Shown: positions 24,163 to 31,773 of the stretch, in pieces | Layout: every line of letters starts with the position of its first letter | Position numbering within the stretch: position 1 is the stretch's first letter | Assembly (NCBI GenBank): GCA_020433805.1 | Contig: JAGRBZ010000013.1 | Span: 17,994 to 51,184 of the forward strand | Length of the DNA: 33,191 bases | Direction: 5' to 3' | From: Anaerolineae bacterium | GTDB lineage: Bacteria > Chloroflexota > Anaerolineae > 4572-78 > J111 | Notes under the pieces: model-generated | The model's input: only the letters and a program-made list of their open reading frames with translations | Database searches by the model: none | Told to the model about the DNA's origin: nothing | Program-made: the position numbers and the translations under genes

Positions 24163-25074
24163 ATGGCCTTACCTGTCATCTACCATCACGATTATGTAAC
24201 ACCACTGCCGCCCGAGCATCGCTTTCCTATGCCAAAATTCGGGTTGGTTTATCGCCTTCTGCTGCGCGATGGCCTGATCACGCCGGAGCAAGTTCATCAG
24301 CCGGTTATCGCCTCACAAAAGCTGTTAGCCCAAGTCCATACCGCTGAATATATTGAAGCCTTTTGCACGGGCACGTTAGACAGAAAAGCCCAACGCCGCA
24401 TCGGCCTGCCCTGGAGCGAGAGCCTGGTAACACGCACCCGCACCGCCGTTGGGGGAACGGTGCTGACAGCGCAGTTGGCTTTGCAGTATGGTCTGGCTTG
24501 CAATACAGCCGGCGGCACCCATCACGCTTTCCCCGACTTTGGCTCCGGATTTTGTATCTTCAACGATTTGGCGGTCGCGGCCCGTACCATCGTCGCCGCC
24601 GGCATGGCCGCGAAAATATTGATTGTCGATCTTGATGTCCATCAAGGCGACGGTACCGCTGTTGTGTTCCAAGACGATCCGGACGTCTTTACCTTCTCCG
24701 TCCATTGTGAGAAAAACTTTCCGTTTCGCAAACAACAAAGTGACCGTGACATTGGCTTGCCCGAAGGTACCGACGATGCGGCTTATCTAAAAATTTTGGC
24801 CGAGCACCTGCCCGACTTGCTCAATCAGCTTCAGCCCGATCTGGTTCTGTACGATGCCGGGGTCGATCCCCATCACAGCGACCGCCTCGGCAAGCTGGCT
24901 TTAACCGACGAAGGGTTATTCAAGCGTGATAAGTTCGTGCTGGAAACGTGCCTGCTACAGGGCTATCCGGTCGCTACCGTCGTTGGTGGCGGCTATTCAA
25001 AAGATGTAACCGTGCTGGCCTATCGACACATTTTGTTATTTCGAGCGGCCTTAGCCCTGTTTCCGATGCTATAG
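24163..25074 (+). CDS. Histone deacetylase family (AcuC/acetylpolyamine amidohydrolase-like) protein
   Basis: This 303-aa zinc-dependent deacetylase of the arginase/deacetylase fold acts in the cytosol on acetyl-lysine or acetyl-polyamine substrates. The active site is complete: H120-H121 (GGTHHAF), zinc ligands D158 and H160 in DLDVHQGD, D235 in YDAGVDPHH, and the transition-state tyrosine Y278 in GGGY. The length fits the compact bacterial class IV-like/AcuC group. No clear ribosome site precedes the ATG at 24163. No acetyltransferase or acs gene adjoins it, so its substrate is not indicated by context. Confidence 0.9.
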   Translation: MALPVIYHHDYVTPLPPEHRFPMPKFGLVYRLLLRDGLITPEQVHQPVIASQKLLAQVHTAEYIEAFCTGTLDRKAQRRIGLPWSESLVTRTRTAVGGTVLTAQLALQYGLACNTAGGTHHAFPDFGSGFCIFNDLAVAARTIVAAGMAAKILIVDLDVHQGDGTAVVFQDDPDVFTFSVHCEKNFPFRKQQSDRDIGLPEGTDDAAYLKILAEHLPDLLNQLQPDLVLYDAGVDPHHSDRLGKLALTDEGLFKRDKFVLETCLLQGYPVATVVGGGYSKDVTVLAYRHILLFRAALALFPML

Positions 25075-25083
25075 ACGCTACAT

Positions 25084-25112
25084 TTTTAAACATTTGTTCT
25101 TTTTGCTATAAT
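25084..25112 (+). promoter_or_regulatory. Possible promoter for the HARP-like repeat gene
   Basis: A perfect TATAAT at 25107-25112 has a weak -35 (TTTTAA, 25084-25089) at 17 bases. It would give a leader of about 220 bases that contains the inverted heptamer arrays. Confidence 0.35.
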
Positions 25113-25174
25113 CTACTGTGGTGGTTAAGGAATGAAGAGTCAATATCTTTTCGATGCCGCTACCGTAACCTATT

Positions 25175-25246
25175 GCGCAGTGCGTAGTGCGTATCATTTT
25201 GTCTTTGACTTCTATGTTACGCACTACGTACTACGTTCTACGCATC
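25175..25246. repeat. Opposed heptamer arrays (GCGTAGT / ACTACGC type)
   Basis: Three seven-base units at 25175-25195 (GCGCAGT, GCGTAGT, GCGTATC) face four units of the complementary type at 25219-25246 (ACGCACT, ACGTACT, ACGTTCT, ACGCATC). The arrays can pair as a hairpin with a 23-base loop. Confidence 0.8.
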
Positions 25247-25341
25247 AATTGAGGAAAGTATCCAACTACAATCCTAAACTGAAGCTTTTGGCAATAGCCT
25301 AAGCTATTTCAACCATTTATCGAGGAAAGGCGGGTCTACTT

Positions 25342-26316
25342 ATGGCTGATTTCAATAAAGACCGCATACGCGTGCACATTGAAGGGAAAGAATTTAGCGT
25401 GGTCGGCGGTAGTTTTCAAAACATGCTGGCCGCAGTCAAGCAGATTAACGGACGGCGTTTTGTGGGTGCGCTTAAAGTGTGGCAGCTACCCGGCAAAGCC
25501 GAGGACATCAAAAATCAACTGGCTATCAGTGGTTTTCAACTGGAAGGCGGCACGCCGGTTGCCGATGAAACGCCGGCCCAGCCTTCAGCCGCTGCGCCCG
25601 CGAGTTTTGGCAACGACCGTATTCGGGTGACCGTGCAGGGCCATCAACTGGCCGTGGTTGGTGGCGGCTTTCGCGAGATGCTGGACGCGGTTAAAAACCT
25701 GCCGGGTCGTCGTTTCGACAGCGACTCAAAAATGTGGGAGATTCCCGGCGATGCCGGCATCATCAAAAACCTTATCGAAACCGCCGGTTTTCAATTAGAA
25801 GGGGCTGATAAAATTGCATCCGTATCACCACCCGCTTCACAAAATACATCGCCGCCGGCCTATACGTCGCCCCCAATGCCACAGTCTCCGCCGCCGCCCG
25901 CTTATGAGGAACCTGACTTCTCCGATGATGTCGATATTCCGGCCTACGAACCGCCCGATTGGTGGGATGATGGCAACATGCCGGCCCCTCCTATGAATCC
26001 GCCCGATTGGTGGGAAGAAGAAGAACCGACCGACACTCCGGTCGACTATCCGATGAGGCCCTCTTCTCCCGCACGTCCTGCCCCGCGCTCAACCGATTCA
26101 TCCGGCGGAGGTGACGATCAGATTCGTATTCGGATCGGCGGTATTCCGATGGTCGTAACCGGCGGATCGTTTCAGGCAATGTTAGGTGTTATCAAAGATA
26201 TTCCGGGCCGCCGTTTTCATTCCGGCGATAAAGTGTGGGACATCCCCGAAGACTCGACCATCGACTCGGTTCAGCAGGTGGTCAACGCTAAGGGGTTCAT
26301 CTTGAAGCGAGGCTAA
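25342..26316 (+). CDS. Protein with three HARP-like modules and a Pro/Trp-rich linker, unknown function
   Basis: This 324-aa soluble protein contains three copies of a ~68-residue module at about residues 7-74, 91-158 and 258-324. Each reads (D/N)-x-I-R-(V/I) ... V-(V/T)-G-G-(S/G)-F ... GRRF ... K-(V/M)-W-(Q/E/D)-(L/I)-P ... GF-x-L. The central GRRF...K-x-W-x-(L/I)-P phrase resembles the HARP domain of SMARCAL1 annealing helicases, which binds forked DNA, but this match is by eye. Between modules 2 and 3 lies a Pro-rich linker with two PPDWW motifs (about residues 205 and 221). There is no helicase, membrane segment or signal peptide. I cannot assign a function; a DNA-structure-binding or scaffold role is a guess from the resemblance. 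GGCGGG seven bases before the ATG may serve as ribosome site. Confidence 0.75.
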   Translation: MADFNKDRIRVHIEGKEFSVVGGSFQNMLAAVKQINGRRFVGALKVWQLPGKAEDIKNQLAISGFQLEGGTPVADETPAQPSAAAPASFGNDRIRVTVQGHQLAVVGGGFREMLDAVKNLPGRRFDSDSKMWEIPGDAGIIKNLIETAGFQLEGADKIASVSPPASQNTSPPAYTSPPMPQSPPPPAYEEPDFSDDVDIPAYEPPDWWDDGNMPAPPMNPPDWWEEEEPTDTPVDYPMRPSSPARPAPRSTDSSGGGDDQIRIRIGGIPMVVTGGSFQAMLGVIKDIPGRRFHSGDKVWDIPEDSTIDSVQQVVNAKGFILKRG

Positions 26317-26337
26317 CGGCACCAGGTCAGTAAGATA

Positions 26338-26434
26338 AGACCTGACAGGTTTTATACAGTACATTCCAGAGTAAGTAGAGTTTCGATTGCTACTCATCTT
26401 ACGCCGAATGAAACGTTGAAAACCTGTCAGGTCT
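26338..26434. repeat. 16-bp inverted repeat pair (AGACCTGACAGGTTTT)
   Basis: Perfect 16-base arms at 26338-26353 and 26419-26434 are separated by 65 bases. Each arm has an internal ACCTGACAGGT palindrome. It starts 22 bases after the stop of the HARP-like gene, so it may also act as an mRNA 3' structure, though there is no long T tract. Confidence 0.8.
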
Positions 26435-26447
26435 GGCGTTCGTTCCT

Positions 26448-26489
26448 TAACTTCATGAGATTGAGTTGCTACCCAATCTCATGAAGTTA
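26448..26489. repeat. 16-bp perfect stem-loop
   Basis: Arms TAACTTCATGAGATTG (26448-26463) and CAATCTCATGAAGTTA (26474-26489) enclose a 10-base loop. It lies between the convergent HARP-like and methyltransferase genes and lacks a T tract on either strand. Confidence 0.8.
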
Positions 26490-26576
26490 GCCGCACCTCT
26501 CGAGACGCGCTCCACTTCGCTCCTCGTCAGGCTCGGAATGTACTGCGCGCTACTCAGGATACTATACCACATAGGT

Positions 26577-27647
26577 CTACAACCGGCAGATATAGTAATA
26601 ATTCATCGGATCATGTTCCGGCTCTTCCACCTGAACCGTGGGGAAGCCGGCTTCGGCCAGCAGTTCCAGCGCCTTTTCCTTGCCCCACATGGTGCCTAGC
26701 CCCTCACCGCCTGCGGCCAGCGAAACCGTCATACAGTGCATCGTTGAAATCGAGTAAAGAAACGGGGCCAACGGATGCTCGACATTGTGATGAACGTGAC
26801 TAGAGCCGGCAATATCCTGCATAAAGTAGACGCCGTCCGGTTTAAGAGCGCGAGCAATGTTAGCCAACACCCGCCCCGGCTGGGCCTGGTCGTGAATGGC
26901 GTCAAAGGTGAAGATTAAGTCGTATCGGTCCGACGCATTCAGTGTAGCGGCGTCTTGCACCTCAAACTGAATGTTCGTTAGCCCCAAATTGTTTACATTG
27001 GCCTTGGCCACCGCAATGGCTTCCTGTGAGAAATCGATGCCGATGAAGCGACTATTGGGAAAGCTTTGCGCCAGTCGTGTGATGGCGCGCCCCCGCCCGC
27101 AGCCTACATCTAACACGGCGATACCCTGCTGTAGTTTCTCGCCAAGGCCCGGCACGAGTGGCAGCAACTGCTCGATGAGTGGCTCAACAATGTTGACGTT
27201 GCTGTCTTCGGCCATTACCTCGTGAAAGCGATGAAAGTCGGCATAAGGCACGCCCCCACCCTCAACAAAGCAGTTGACGATTTTGTCTTCAACACTGCCC
27301 ATAACCCCGATATATTGGGTGTACAGAGCCAAATTATCGGCCCCGGCCTGGCGAGTGAGCGTAGCCGCGTGTTCCGGCGGCAAGTGATAATGGTTCGAGG
27401 CCGGATCATAGTCGATCACCTGGTCGACGACCAGGGCATGTAGCCATTCACGGACGTACCGCTCATCTAAGCCGGTAGCCTCGGCAATCTGGTGGCTGGT
27501 GGCCGGTGGCAGCTCGGCCATCGTATCAAACAGCCGGGTGCGATGCCCGATGCTGGTCATCAGTGCCAGTGCGCCTTGGTTGAGCACGCCCACCATTTTT
27601 TCAGCAAAAGCTTCTGCCTTTTGGGGATTAAATCCGTTGGTATTCAT
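26577..27647 (-). CDS. Class I SAM-dependent methyltransferase with N-terminal winged helix
   Basis: This 356-aa cytosolic protein has AAGGAG directly upstream. Residues about 10-95 look like the winged-helix domain of Rv2258c-type or O-methyltransferase dimers (LPPATSHQIAEATGLDERYVREWLHAL). From about residue 175 comes a Rossmann SAM site: VLDVGCGRGRAI (motif I), FIGIDFSQEAI (acidic strand-2 residue), QDAATLN, and YDLIFTFDAIHD (motif IV). The C-terminal part, with HNVEHPLAPFLYSISTMHCMTVSL, matches the same Rv2258c-like group. The substrate is unknown; family members act on small molecules. A 7-bp palindromic site lies 57 bases upstream and may bind a regulator. Confidence 0.88.
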   Translation of the reverse strand: MNTNGFNPQKAEAFAEKMVGVLNQGALALMTSIGHRTRLFDTMAELPPATSHQIAEATGLDERYVREWLHALVVDQVIDYDPASNHYHLPPEHAATLTRQAGADNLALYTQYIGVMGSVEDKIVNCFVEGGGVPYADFHRFHEVMAEDSNVNIVEPLIEQLLPLVPGLGEKLQQGIAVLDVGCGRGRAITRLAQSFPNSRFIGIDFSQEAIAVAKANVNNLGLTNIQFEVQDAATLNASDRYDLIFTFDAIHDQAQPGRVLANIARALKPDGVYFMQDIAGSSHVHHNVEHPLAPFLYSISTMHCMTVSLAAGGEGLGTMWGKEKALELLAEAGFPTVQVEEPEHDPMNYYYICRL

Positions 27648-27703
27648 TTTTTGCTCCTTTGTCAGGGTTTATTAAGTGAGTAAGCTGTTTTGTAACAAAG
27701 TAA

Positions 27704-27728
27704 ACTGTGTCTTTGTTTGATACACAGT
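27704..27728. promoter_or_regulatory. Operator-like palindrome ACTGTGT-N11-ACACAGT
   Basis: Perfect 7-base arms with an 11-base spacer lie 57 bases upstream of the methyltransferase ATG, in an AT-rich stretch where a promoter would be expected. No repressor gene is adjacent. Confidence 0.4.
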
Positions 27729-27842
27729 CTATCAGCCTTGGTTCAATAACGCCTCTGTCAAAGGTTGGGGTTGGGGGTTGGTTTGAATGGTTGGGGAATG
27801 GAACTTGTTATTAATGGGTGAAAAATAATGAAGTTAGATAGT

Positions 27843-27915
27843 GTCATTGCGAGAAAGCGAAGCAATCTCCGCGTTTGGGATAGGAGATTGCTTCGTCGTT
27901 CCTCCTCGCAATGAC
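27843..27915. repeat. REP-like palindrome (GTCATTGCGAG...CTCGCAATGAC)
   Basis: The outer arms GTCATTGCGAG and CTCGCAATGAC and inner arms GAAGCAATCTCC and GGAGATTGCTTC bracket a short loop. The right arm shares the 16-base core TCGTCGTTCCTCCTCG with the element at 32434. It lies 21 bases beyond the lipoyl synthase stop codon. Confidence 0.88.
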
Positions 27916-27935
27916 GAATGCGTTTAAGTTTTCTA

Positions 27936-28940
27936 TCAACAAGCCGGCTGTCGCACGGCAATGGACAGCGCCTGAGCCTGGGTATCGGCGTGGTAGCTGC
28001 TGCGCACCAGCGGGCCGCTCTCTACCCAACGAATGCCAATCTCTTGGCCTAATTCTTGAAATTCCTTGAACTCATGGGGATGCACATAGCGATAGACCGG
28101 CAGGTGAAATTTGGTGGGGCGCAAATACTGGCCGATGGTCAGAATATCGACATGATGCGCGTGCAGATCCTTAATGACCTGCATAACTTCCTCTTTGGTT
28201 TCGCCTAAACCAACCATAATGCCACTTTTGGTAATCGCTCCCGGATCGAGTTCTTTGGCGCTAGCCAAAACGCGCAGCGTTTGCTCGTAGTTAGCCTGCG
28301 GGCGTACCGTGCGATACAGGCGCGGCACGGTTTCGGTGTTGTGGTTGAGAATTTCCGGTTTGGCGTCCATGACTTCTTGCAGGGCGGCGCGGTTGCCTTT
28401 GAAGTCGGGAATAAGCACTTCGACCGTGCAGGTGGGCACGCGCTTGCGAATTTCGCGGATAGTGTTGGCAAAGATATGAGCGCCGCCGTTGGGCTGCTCG
28501 TCGCGATTGACCGACGTCAGCACGCAGTGGCTCAAATTGAGAATTTCAACGCTTTCGGCCACCCGGCGCGGCTCTTCTTCATCGAGTAAGGCCGGTCGCC
28601 CGGTTTTGATATGGCAAAAGCCGCAGGAGCGGGTGCAGGTATCGCCCATTAAAAGAAAGGTGGCCGTGCCTTTGCTCCAGCACTCGCCCAAGTTGGGGCA
28701 CATCGCTTCTTCACAGACAGTGTGTAATCCGTGCTGGCGCATCAGCTTTCTGACCCGATTGTACTCGGGGCCGCCGGGCATTCTTACTTTGAGCCACTCC
28801 GGCTTGCGGCGCGGCAGTGCGTTGCCTTGAGGAACAATTTCGCCGTGCCGGACCAATTGGTGGCTCGGCACACCTACTCTGCCGTTTCCTTTATGAATAT
28901 CTTTTTCTAAACCAATGGTGTTGGGATCAATTAAGGTCAT
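27936..28940 (-). CDS. lipA: Lipoyl synthase
   Basis: This 334-aa radical-SAM enzyme inserts two sulfurs into protein-bound octanoyl groups, making the lipoyl cofactor of 2-oxoacid dehydrogenases and the glycine cleavage system. Both clusters are visible. C76, C81 and C87 ([12 protein letters not shown]) bind the auxiliary, sacrificial cluster, whose serine ligand is in the conserved C-terminal RSSYHA. C102, C106 and C109 (CTRSCGFC) bind the radical-SAM cluster. [20 protein letters not shown] and [10 protein letters not shown] are also as in LipA. The N-terminus is about 30 residues longer than in many orthologues. The ATG at 28940 has an AAGAGGA ribosome site. No lipB or lipM lies in the window. 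The 5'-deoxyadenosine by-product could be cleared by the nucleosidase encoded at 23225-24076. Confidence 0.97.
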   Translation of the reverse strand: MTLIDPNTIGLEKDIHKGNGRVGVPSHQLVRHGEIVPQGNALPRRKPEWLKVRMPGGPEYNRVRKLMRQHGLHTVCEEAMCPNLGECWSKGTATFLLMGDTCTRSCGFCHIKTGRPALLDEEEPRRVAESVEILNLSHCVLTSVNRDEQPNGGAHIFANTIREIRKRVPTCTVEVLIPDFKGNRAALQEVMDAKPEILNHNTETVPRLYRTVRPQANYEQTLRVLASAKELDPGAITKSGIMVGLGETKEEVMQVIKDLHAHHVDILTIGQYLRPTKFHLPVYRYVHPHEFKEFQELGQEIGIRWVESGPLVRSSYHADTQAQALSIAVRQPAC

Positions 28941-28974
28941 CGAGATGTTTTCCTCTTAAGGGTATAGCGTTCTA

Positions 28975-29020
28975 CAGCTATCAGCCGTCAGCCGTCAGCC
29001 GTCAGCTATCAGCCGTCAGC
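28975..29020 (+). repeat. Heptamer array (CAGCCGT / CAGCTAT) x6.5
   Basis: Six full seven-base units plus CAGC, in the order CAGCTAT, CAGCCGT x3, CAGCTAT, CAGCCGT. It lies in the lipA leader region, 35 bases upstream of its ATG. Confidence 0.85.
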
Positions 29021-29094
29021 TTCTTGACGAATTTTCAGGATATAAAGCTGATAATGACGAATGCGAATGTTATCTTCCATGATGGGATGATGGT

Positions 29095-29139
29095 TAACCG
29101 CTAACTGCTAACCGCTAACTGCTAACCGCTAACCGCTAA
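29095..29139 (+). repeat. Heptamer array (TAACCGC / TAACTGC) x6
   Basis: Six seven-base units (TAACCGC, TAACTGC alternating, then two TAACCGC) run to the 3' end of the minus-strand gene. That gene's TAG stop lies within the last unit, so array and gene end touch exactly. Confidence 0.85.
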
Positions 29140-29969
29140 TTCGTTTCTAAATCAAGCAGTGCTTCTTCTAAAAACCACGTTACTTCATTAATACGGGGTA
29201 AAGCCGTTTCTAACTGGTCGAGGGCACTGTCTAATACGGGCAGTAAAGCCTCGTTTTGCGCTGCCGCCGCTCGAACGCGGGCCAGCCGTAGCCGTCGAAT
29301 GGCTTCATTGAGATTGGGCGTTCCATACAGTTGATCGACAACGCTGTACACCAGTTCCATTAAGCCATTGGGCAGGAGTGGGCCGGCAGAAGCCGCGACA
29401 TCATGAACTTGCTTTGGCCCCGAATAGGTGCGCGTTTCCACCCGCTCATTTGTATCCCACGTCTCGCCATAGCTGGCTTTCATGGCCTCAAACGAGCCGT
29501 TGAAAAAGATGTAAACGTGCTGGTTCCACAAAACGGTATTGACCGCATCGTGGAGTTCATCGGGGCCGGGGCTGTGGGCCACCAGCTTGCCGTGGGTGGG
29601 TTCAAAATCGTCATCCTCTTCAGGCGAGATGATGAAGGCCAGCCACTCATTCGGAAAAATCGTGGCGATGTCTTCAATCAGCGGTAGCCGCTCAACTTCC
29701 GTCATCGTATTGTAGGGACAGCCGCAGTCGCAATCGCCCCCGCACTGGCCGGGCGTGCGGCAGGCGGTGCGCTTGGTAAACGGCTCGGCATACCAATTTT
29801 CTGCTGTTGCAAGCCGCCCTTCTGCTGGGCTTTCCGCCGGTGATTTTGTCTGTAAGGGAATGATTGAATCTGAACTAAACAATTCTAAGGGAGCAGTCAA
29901 ACCAATGTCACCTTGCTGGTTGTGTAATAGCGAATGGATTATAGGCGGTATTATACGTGTGGCTGACAT
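29136..29969 (-). CDS. Uncharacterised protein with a Cys-rich motif
   Basis: The product is 277 aa from the ATG at 29969. A longer GTG start at 30026 is less likely because it falls inside a REP-like repeat. After a polar N-terminus, residues about 75-90 hold five Cys in CRTPGQCGGDCDCGC, which could bind a metal or form disulfides. The middle part (FPNEWLAFIISPEEDDD ... GKLVAHSPGPDELHDAV ... VYIFFNGSF) resembles short hypothetical proteins I have seen in Chloroflexota and Cyanobacteria with an FP-(D/N)-EW...AHSP...V-(F/Y)-x-G pattern. The C-terminal 90 residues are helical (leucine/alanine-rich). There is no signal peptide or membrane helix. The gene stands alone on its strand between repeats. 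Function is unknown. Confidence 0.65.
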   Translation of the reverse strand: MSATRIIPPIIHSLLHNQQGDIGLTAPLELFSSDSIIPLQTKSPAESPAEGRLATAENWYAEPFTKRTACRTPGQCGGDCDCGCPYNTMTEVERLPLIEDIATIFPNEWLAFIISPEEDDDFEPTHGKLVAHSPGPDELHDAVNTVLWNQHVYIFFNGSFEAMKASYGETWDTNERVETRTYSGPKQVHDVAASAGPLLPNGLMELVYSVVDQLYGTPNLNEAIRRLRLARVRAAAAQNEALLPVLDSALDQLETALPRINEVTWFLEEALLDLETN

Positions 29970-30017
29970 AAAAATCAATTCGGCTTTTTGAGCTAAATAG
30001 AGTTCGTGCCAGCAGCC

Positions 30018-30072
30018 TATCGCCACCGAATGAATTCGGTCGCTGCTAAAGAAAACCTGTTGAAACAGGTTA
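30018..30072. repeat. REP-like element with two small hairpins
   Basis: CCGAATGAATTCGG is a 6-bp-stem palindrome and AACCTGTTGAAACAGGTT is a second hairpin 15 bases later. This pairing of a CCGAAT-type palindrome and a CCTGnnnnnCAGG hairpin looks like a dispersed intergenic unit. Confidence 0.6.
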
Positions 30073-30185
30073 TTGGGTTTGCCCTTACGTGATTTACAAA
30101 GCTCTGTGACTCCGGCACGTACCCGATTAATTAACCGGGCAATCTTTCGTATGCTGACTTGATGTGACGTGTGTCGGCACGATGG

Positions 30186-30247
30186 CCCCCCTAACCCCCC
30201 AGCGGGGGGATTTATGGCTCCCCCCTTTGGGGGGCTGGGGAGGCTGC
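30186..30247. repeat. Twin C6/G6 hairpins
   Basis: CCCCCC-AGC-GGGGGG and CCCCCC-TTT-GGGGGG occur back to back, flanked by CCCCCC and GGGG-type runs that could form a larger cruciform or G-quadruplex-like structure. Confidence 0.75.
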
Positions 30248-30357
30248 TTGGTTACCCGATTATTTGTTTTACTTCAATCATTCGCAGATAGTAAAATGCT
30301 GAACCAATCTTAGACGCAATTTTTTAGAAGCGGCAGGTAGTGGTAGAATAGGGGGAG

Positions 30358-30452
30358 TTGGATAGTGGATAGTTAGTTGGTTGGTGATTGTGTTCGTTAC
30401 CATCCAACTACCAAACCACCAAACCATCCAACTACCAAACCATCAAACCACC
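30358..30452. repeat. Opposed degenerate heptamer arrays (GGATAGT / CCAACTA type)
   Basis: Left units are GGATAGT, GGATAGT, TAGTTGG, TTGGTGA (30360-30387). About 50 bases of the complementary CCAACTA/CCAAACC type run from 30400 to 30452, directly before the aminotransferase ribosome site. Confidence 0.7.
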
Positions 30453-30473
30453 GCAAAGGAGCCGCATTAACCC

Positions 30474-31628
30474 ATGATCAGCATGGCCCACCGTGTTCGC
30501 GATTTTGGCACAACAATCTTTTTCGAGATGACAGAACTGGCTAACCGGCATCAGGCGGTGAACTTGGGTCAGGGGTTCCCCGATTTTCCCGGCCCCGACT
30601 TTATCAAAACAGCGGCTGTCGATGCTATTCAGCACGATCTCAACCAATATGCGCCCGGTACGGGCCAGCCGCGTTTGCGCCGGGCCATTGCGCAGAAGAT
30701 GGAAGATTTCTACGGCCTGTCGGTCGATCCCGACTCGGAGTTGACCGTTACCACCGGCGCGACCGGAGCGATCTTCGCTACCATTTTAGGACTGGTTGAT
30801 CCCGGCGATGAAGTGATTTTGTTTGAACCCTACTACGACTCGTACCTGCCCGCCACGCTGATAGCGGGCGGCATTCCCCGTTTCTACACGCTGCACGCCC
30901 CCGATTGGAGTATCGACGAGGCCGAATTGAACGCCTTATTCTCCGACAAAACCAAGCTTATTCTCATCAACACCCCCCATAATCCCACCGGCAAAGTATT
31001 TTCCCGCGCCGAATTGGACTGCATCGCCCGCCTGTGCCAACAGCACGACGTCATCGCCGTGACCGACGAAGTCTATGAGCATATCGTGTTTGATGATGTC
31101 GAGCATTGGTGTTTAGCAACCTGGCCCGGTATGGCCGACCGCACGGTAACCATGTCGAGCGCGGGCAAAACGTTTGGGATGACCGGCTGGAAGGTGGGCT
31201 GGGCCATAGGCCGGCCTGAACTGGTTCAATCGATCGTGCGGGTGCATCAGTTTATGGTTTACTGTGGGGCCACGCCGCTGCAAGAAGCGGTCGCCACCGC
31301 TTTGCAGACTTCGCCCGATTATTATGCTAAATTAGCCGCCATGTACCAATCCAACCGCGATTTCCTGGGTGATGTGCTGGCCGATGTCGGCCTAAACCCG
31401 CTGATGCCCAAAGGAACCTATTTTATGATGGCCGACATCAGCCATCTCGATTTTCCCGACGACGTTGCTTTTTGCCGCTATCTCACCACCGAGATAGGCG
31501 TAACGGCTATCCCCCCCAGCGCCTTTTACCACAACCCGGCTGACGGAGCCAACATCGCCCGTTTTGCCTTTTGTAAAACACGCGCGGTATTAGAGGAGGC
31601 GGCCCGACGTTTGACGAAGCTGAAATGA
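30474..31628 (+). CDS. PLP-dependent aminotransferase class I/II (methionine/kynurenine aminotransferase-like)
   Basis: This 384-aa cytosolic fold-type-I enzyme contains NLGQGFPDFPGPDFI, the cofactor-stacking TTGATGAIFATI, the PHNPTGKVFS substrate loop with catalytic-site Asn, TDEVYEHIVFD, the PLP lysine K232 in SSAGKTFGMTGWKVGW, and a C-terminal Arg in IARFAFCKT. The N-terminal phrases are those of the YbdL/KAT (kynurenine-oxoglutarate, methionine-preferring) branch, which can convert 4-methylthio-2-oxobutyrate to methionine. AAGGAG lies 12 bases before the ATG at 30474; a second in-frame ATG at 30483 is less well placed. Substrate specificity within the branch cannot be fixed by eye. Confidence 0.9.
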   Translation: MISMAHRVRDFGTTIFFEMTELANRHQAVNLGQGFPDFPGPDFIKTAAVDAIQHDLNQYAPGTGQPRLRRAIAQKMEDFYGLSVDPDSELTVTTGATGAIFATILGLVDPGDEVILFEPYYDSYLPATLIAGGIPRFYTLHAPDWSIDEAELNALFSDKTKLILINTPHNPTGKVFSRAELDCIARLCQQHDVIAVTDEVYEHIVFDDVEHWCLATWPGMADRTVTMSSAGKTFGMTGWKVGWAIGRPELVQSIVRVHQFMVYCGATPLQEAVATALQTSPDYYAKLAAMYQSNRDFLGDVLADVGLNPLMPKGTYFMMADISHLDFPDDVAFCRYLTTEIGVTAIPPSAFYHNPADGANIARFAFCKTRAVLEEAARRLTKLK

Positions 31629-31644
31629 ATGGTAAAGTAGTAGT

Positions 31645-31707
31645 GTAGGGAGTAAGAAGTAAGGAGTAGGGAGTAAGGCTGTTTTTTTACTTCCTACTCC
31701 TTACTCC
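31645..31707. repeat. Opposed heptamer arrays (GTAAGGA / TTACTCC type)
   Basis: Five units GTAGGGA, GTAAGAA, GTAAGGA, GTAGGGA, GTAAGGC (31645-31679) face three complementary units TTACTTC, CTACTCC, TTACTCC (31687-31707), with a 7-base T-rich gap. Together they form a near-perfect hairpin. Confidence 0.85.
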
Positions 31708-31773
31708 TGTATTGAGGGAGTTTTTGTTGTTTGTCGTAAGGGTACTGGGCCCATGCGATGGGGAAAGAGTTTT

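Larger units (their letters stand above)
29970..30473. other. Repeat-rich intergenic region
   Basis: This 504-base spacer separates divergent genes. It holds a REP-like element (30018-30072), an imperfect palindrome CCCGATTAATTAACCGGG (about 30122-30139), twin C6/G6 hairpins (30186-30247) and opposed heptamer arrays (30358-30452). No ORF, RNA gene or convincing promoter was found. Confidence 0.6.

Noticed and set aside
25132..25302. Possible 56-aa plus-strand ORF (MKSQYLFDAATV...) with AAGG before the ATG
   Set aside because: It reads through the opposed heptamer arrays and has no recognisable composition or homology. It is more likely the leader of the next gene.
27936..28589. Overlapping ORFs on both strands over lipA
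   Set aside because: LipA motifs are complete and continuous in one frame; the others are GC-driven shadows.
28975..29139. CRISPR array considered for the regular repeats upstream of lipA
   Set aside because: Units are seven bases with no spacers and no cas genes; it is a tandem heptamer array.
30186..30247. Terminator or riboswitch in the C6/G6 hairpins
   Set aside because: No T tract and no recognisable aptamer pattern; the structure is simple homopolymer pairing.
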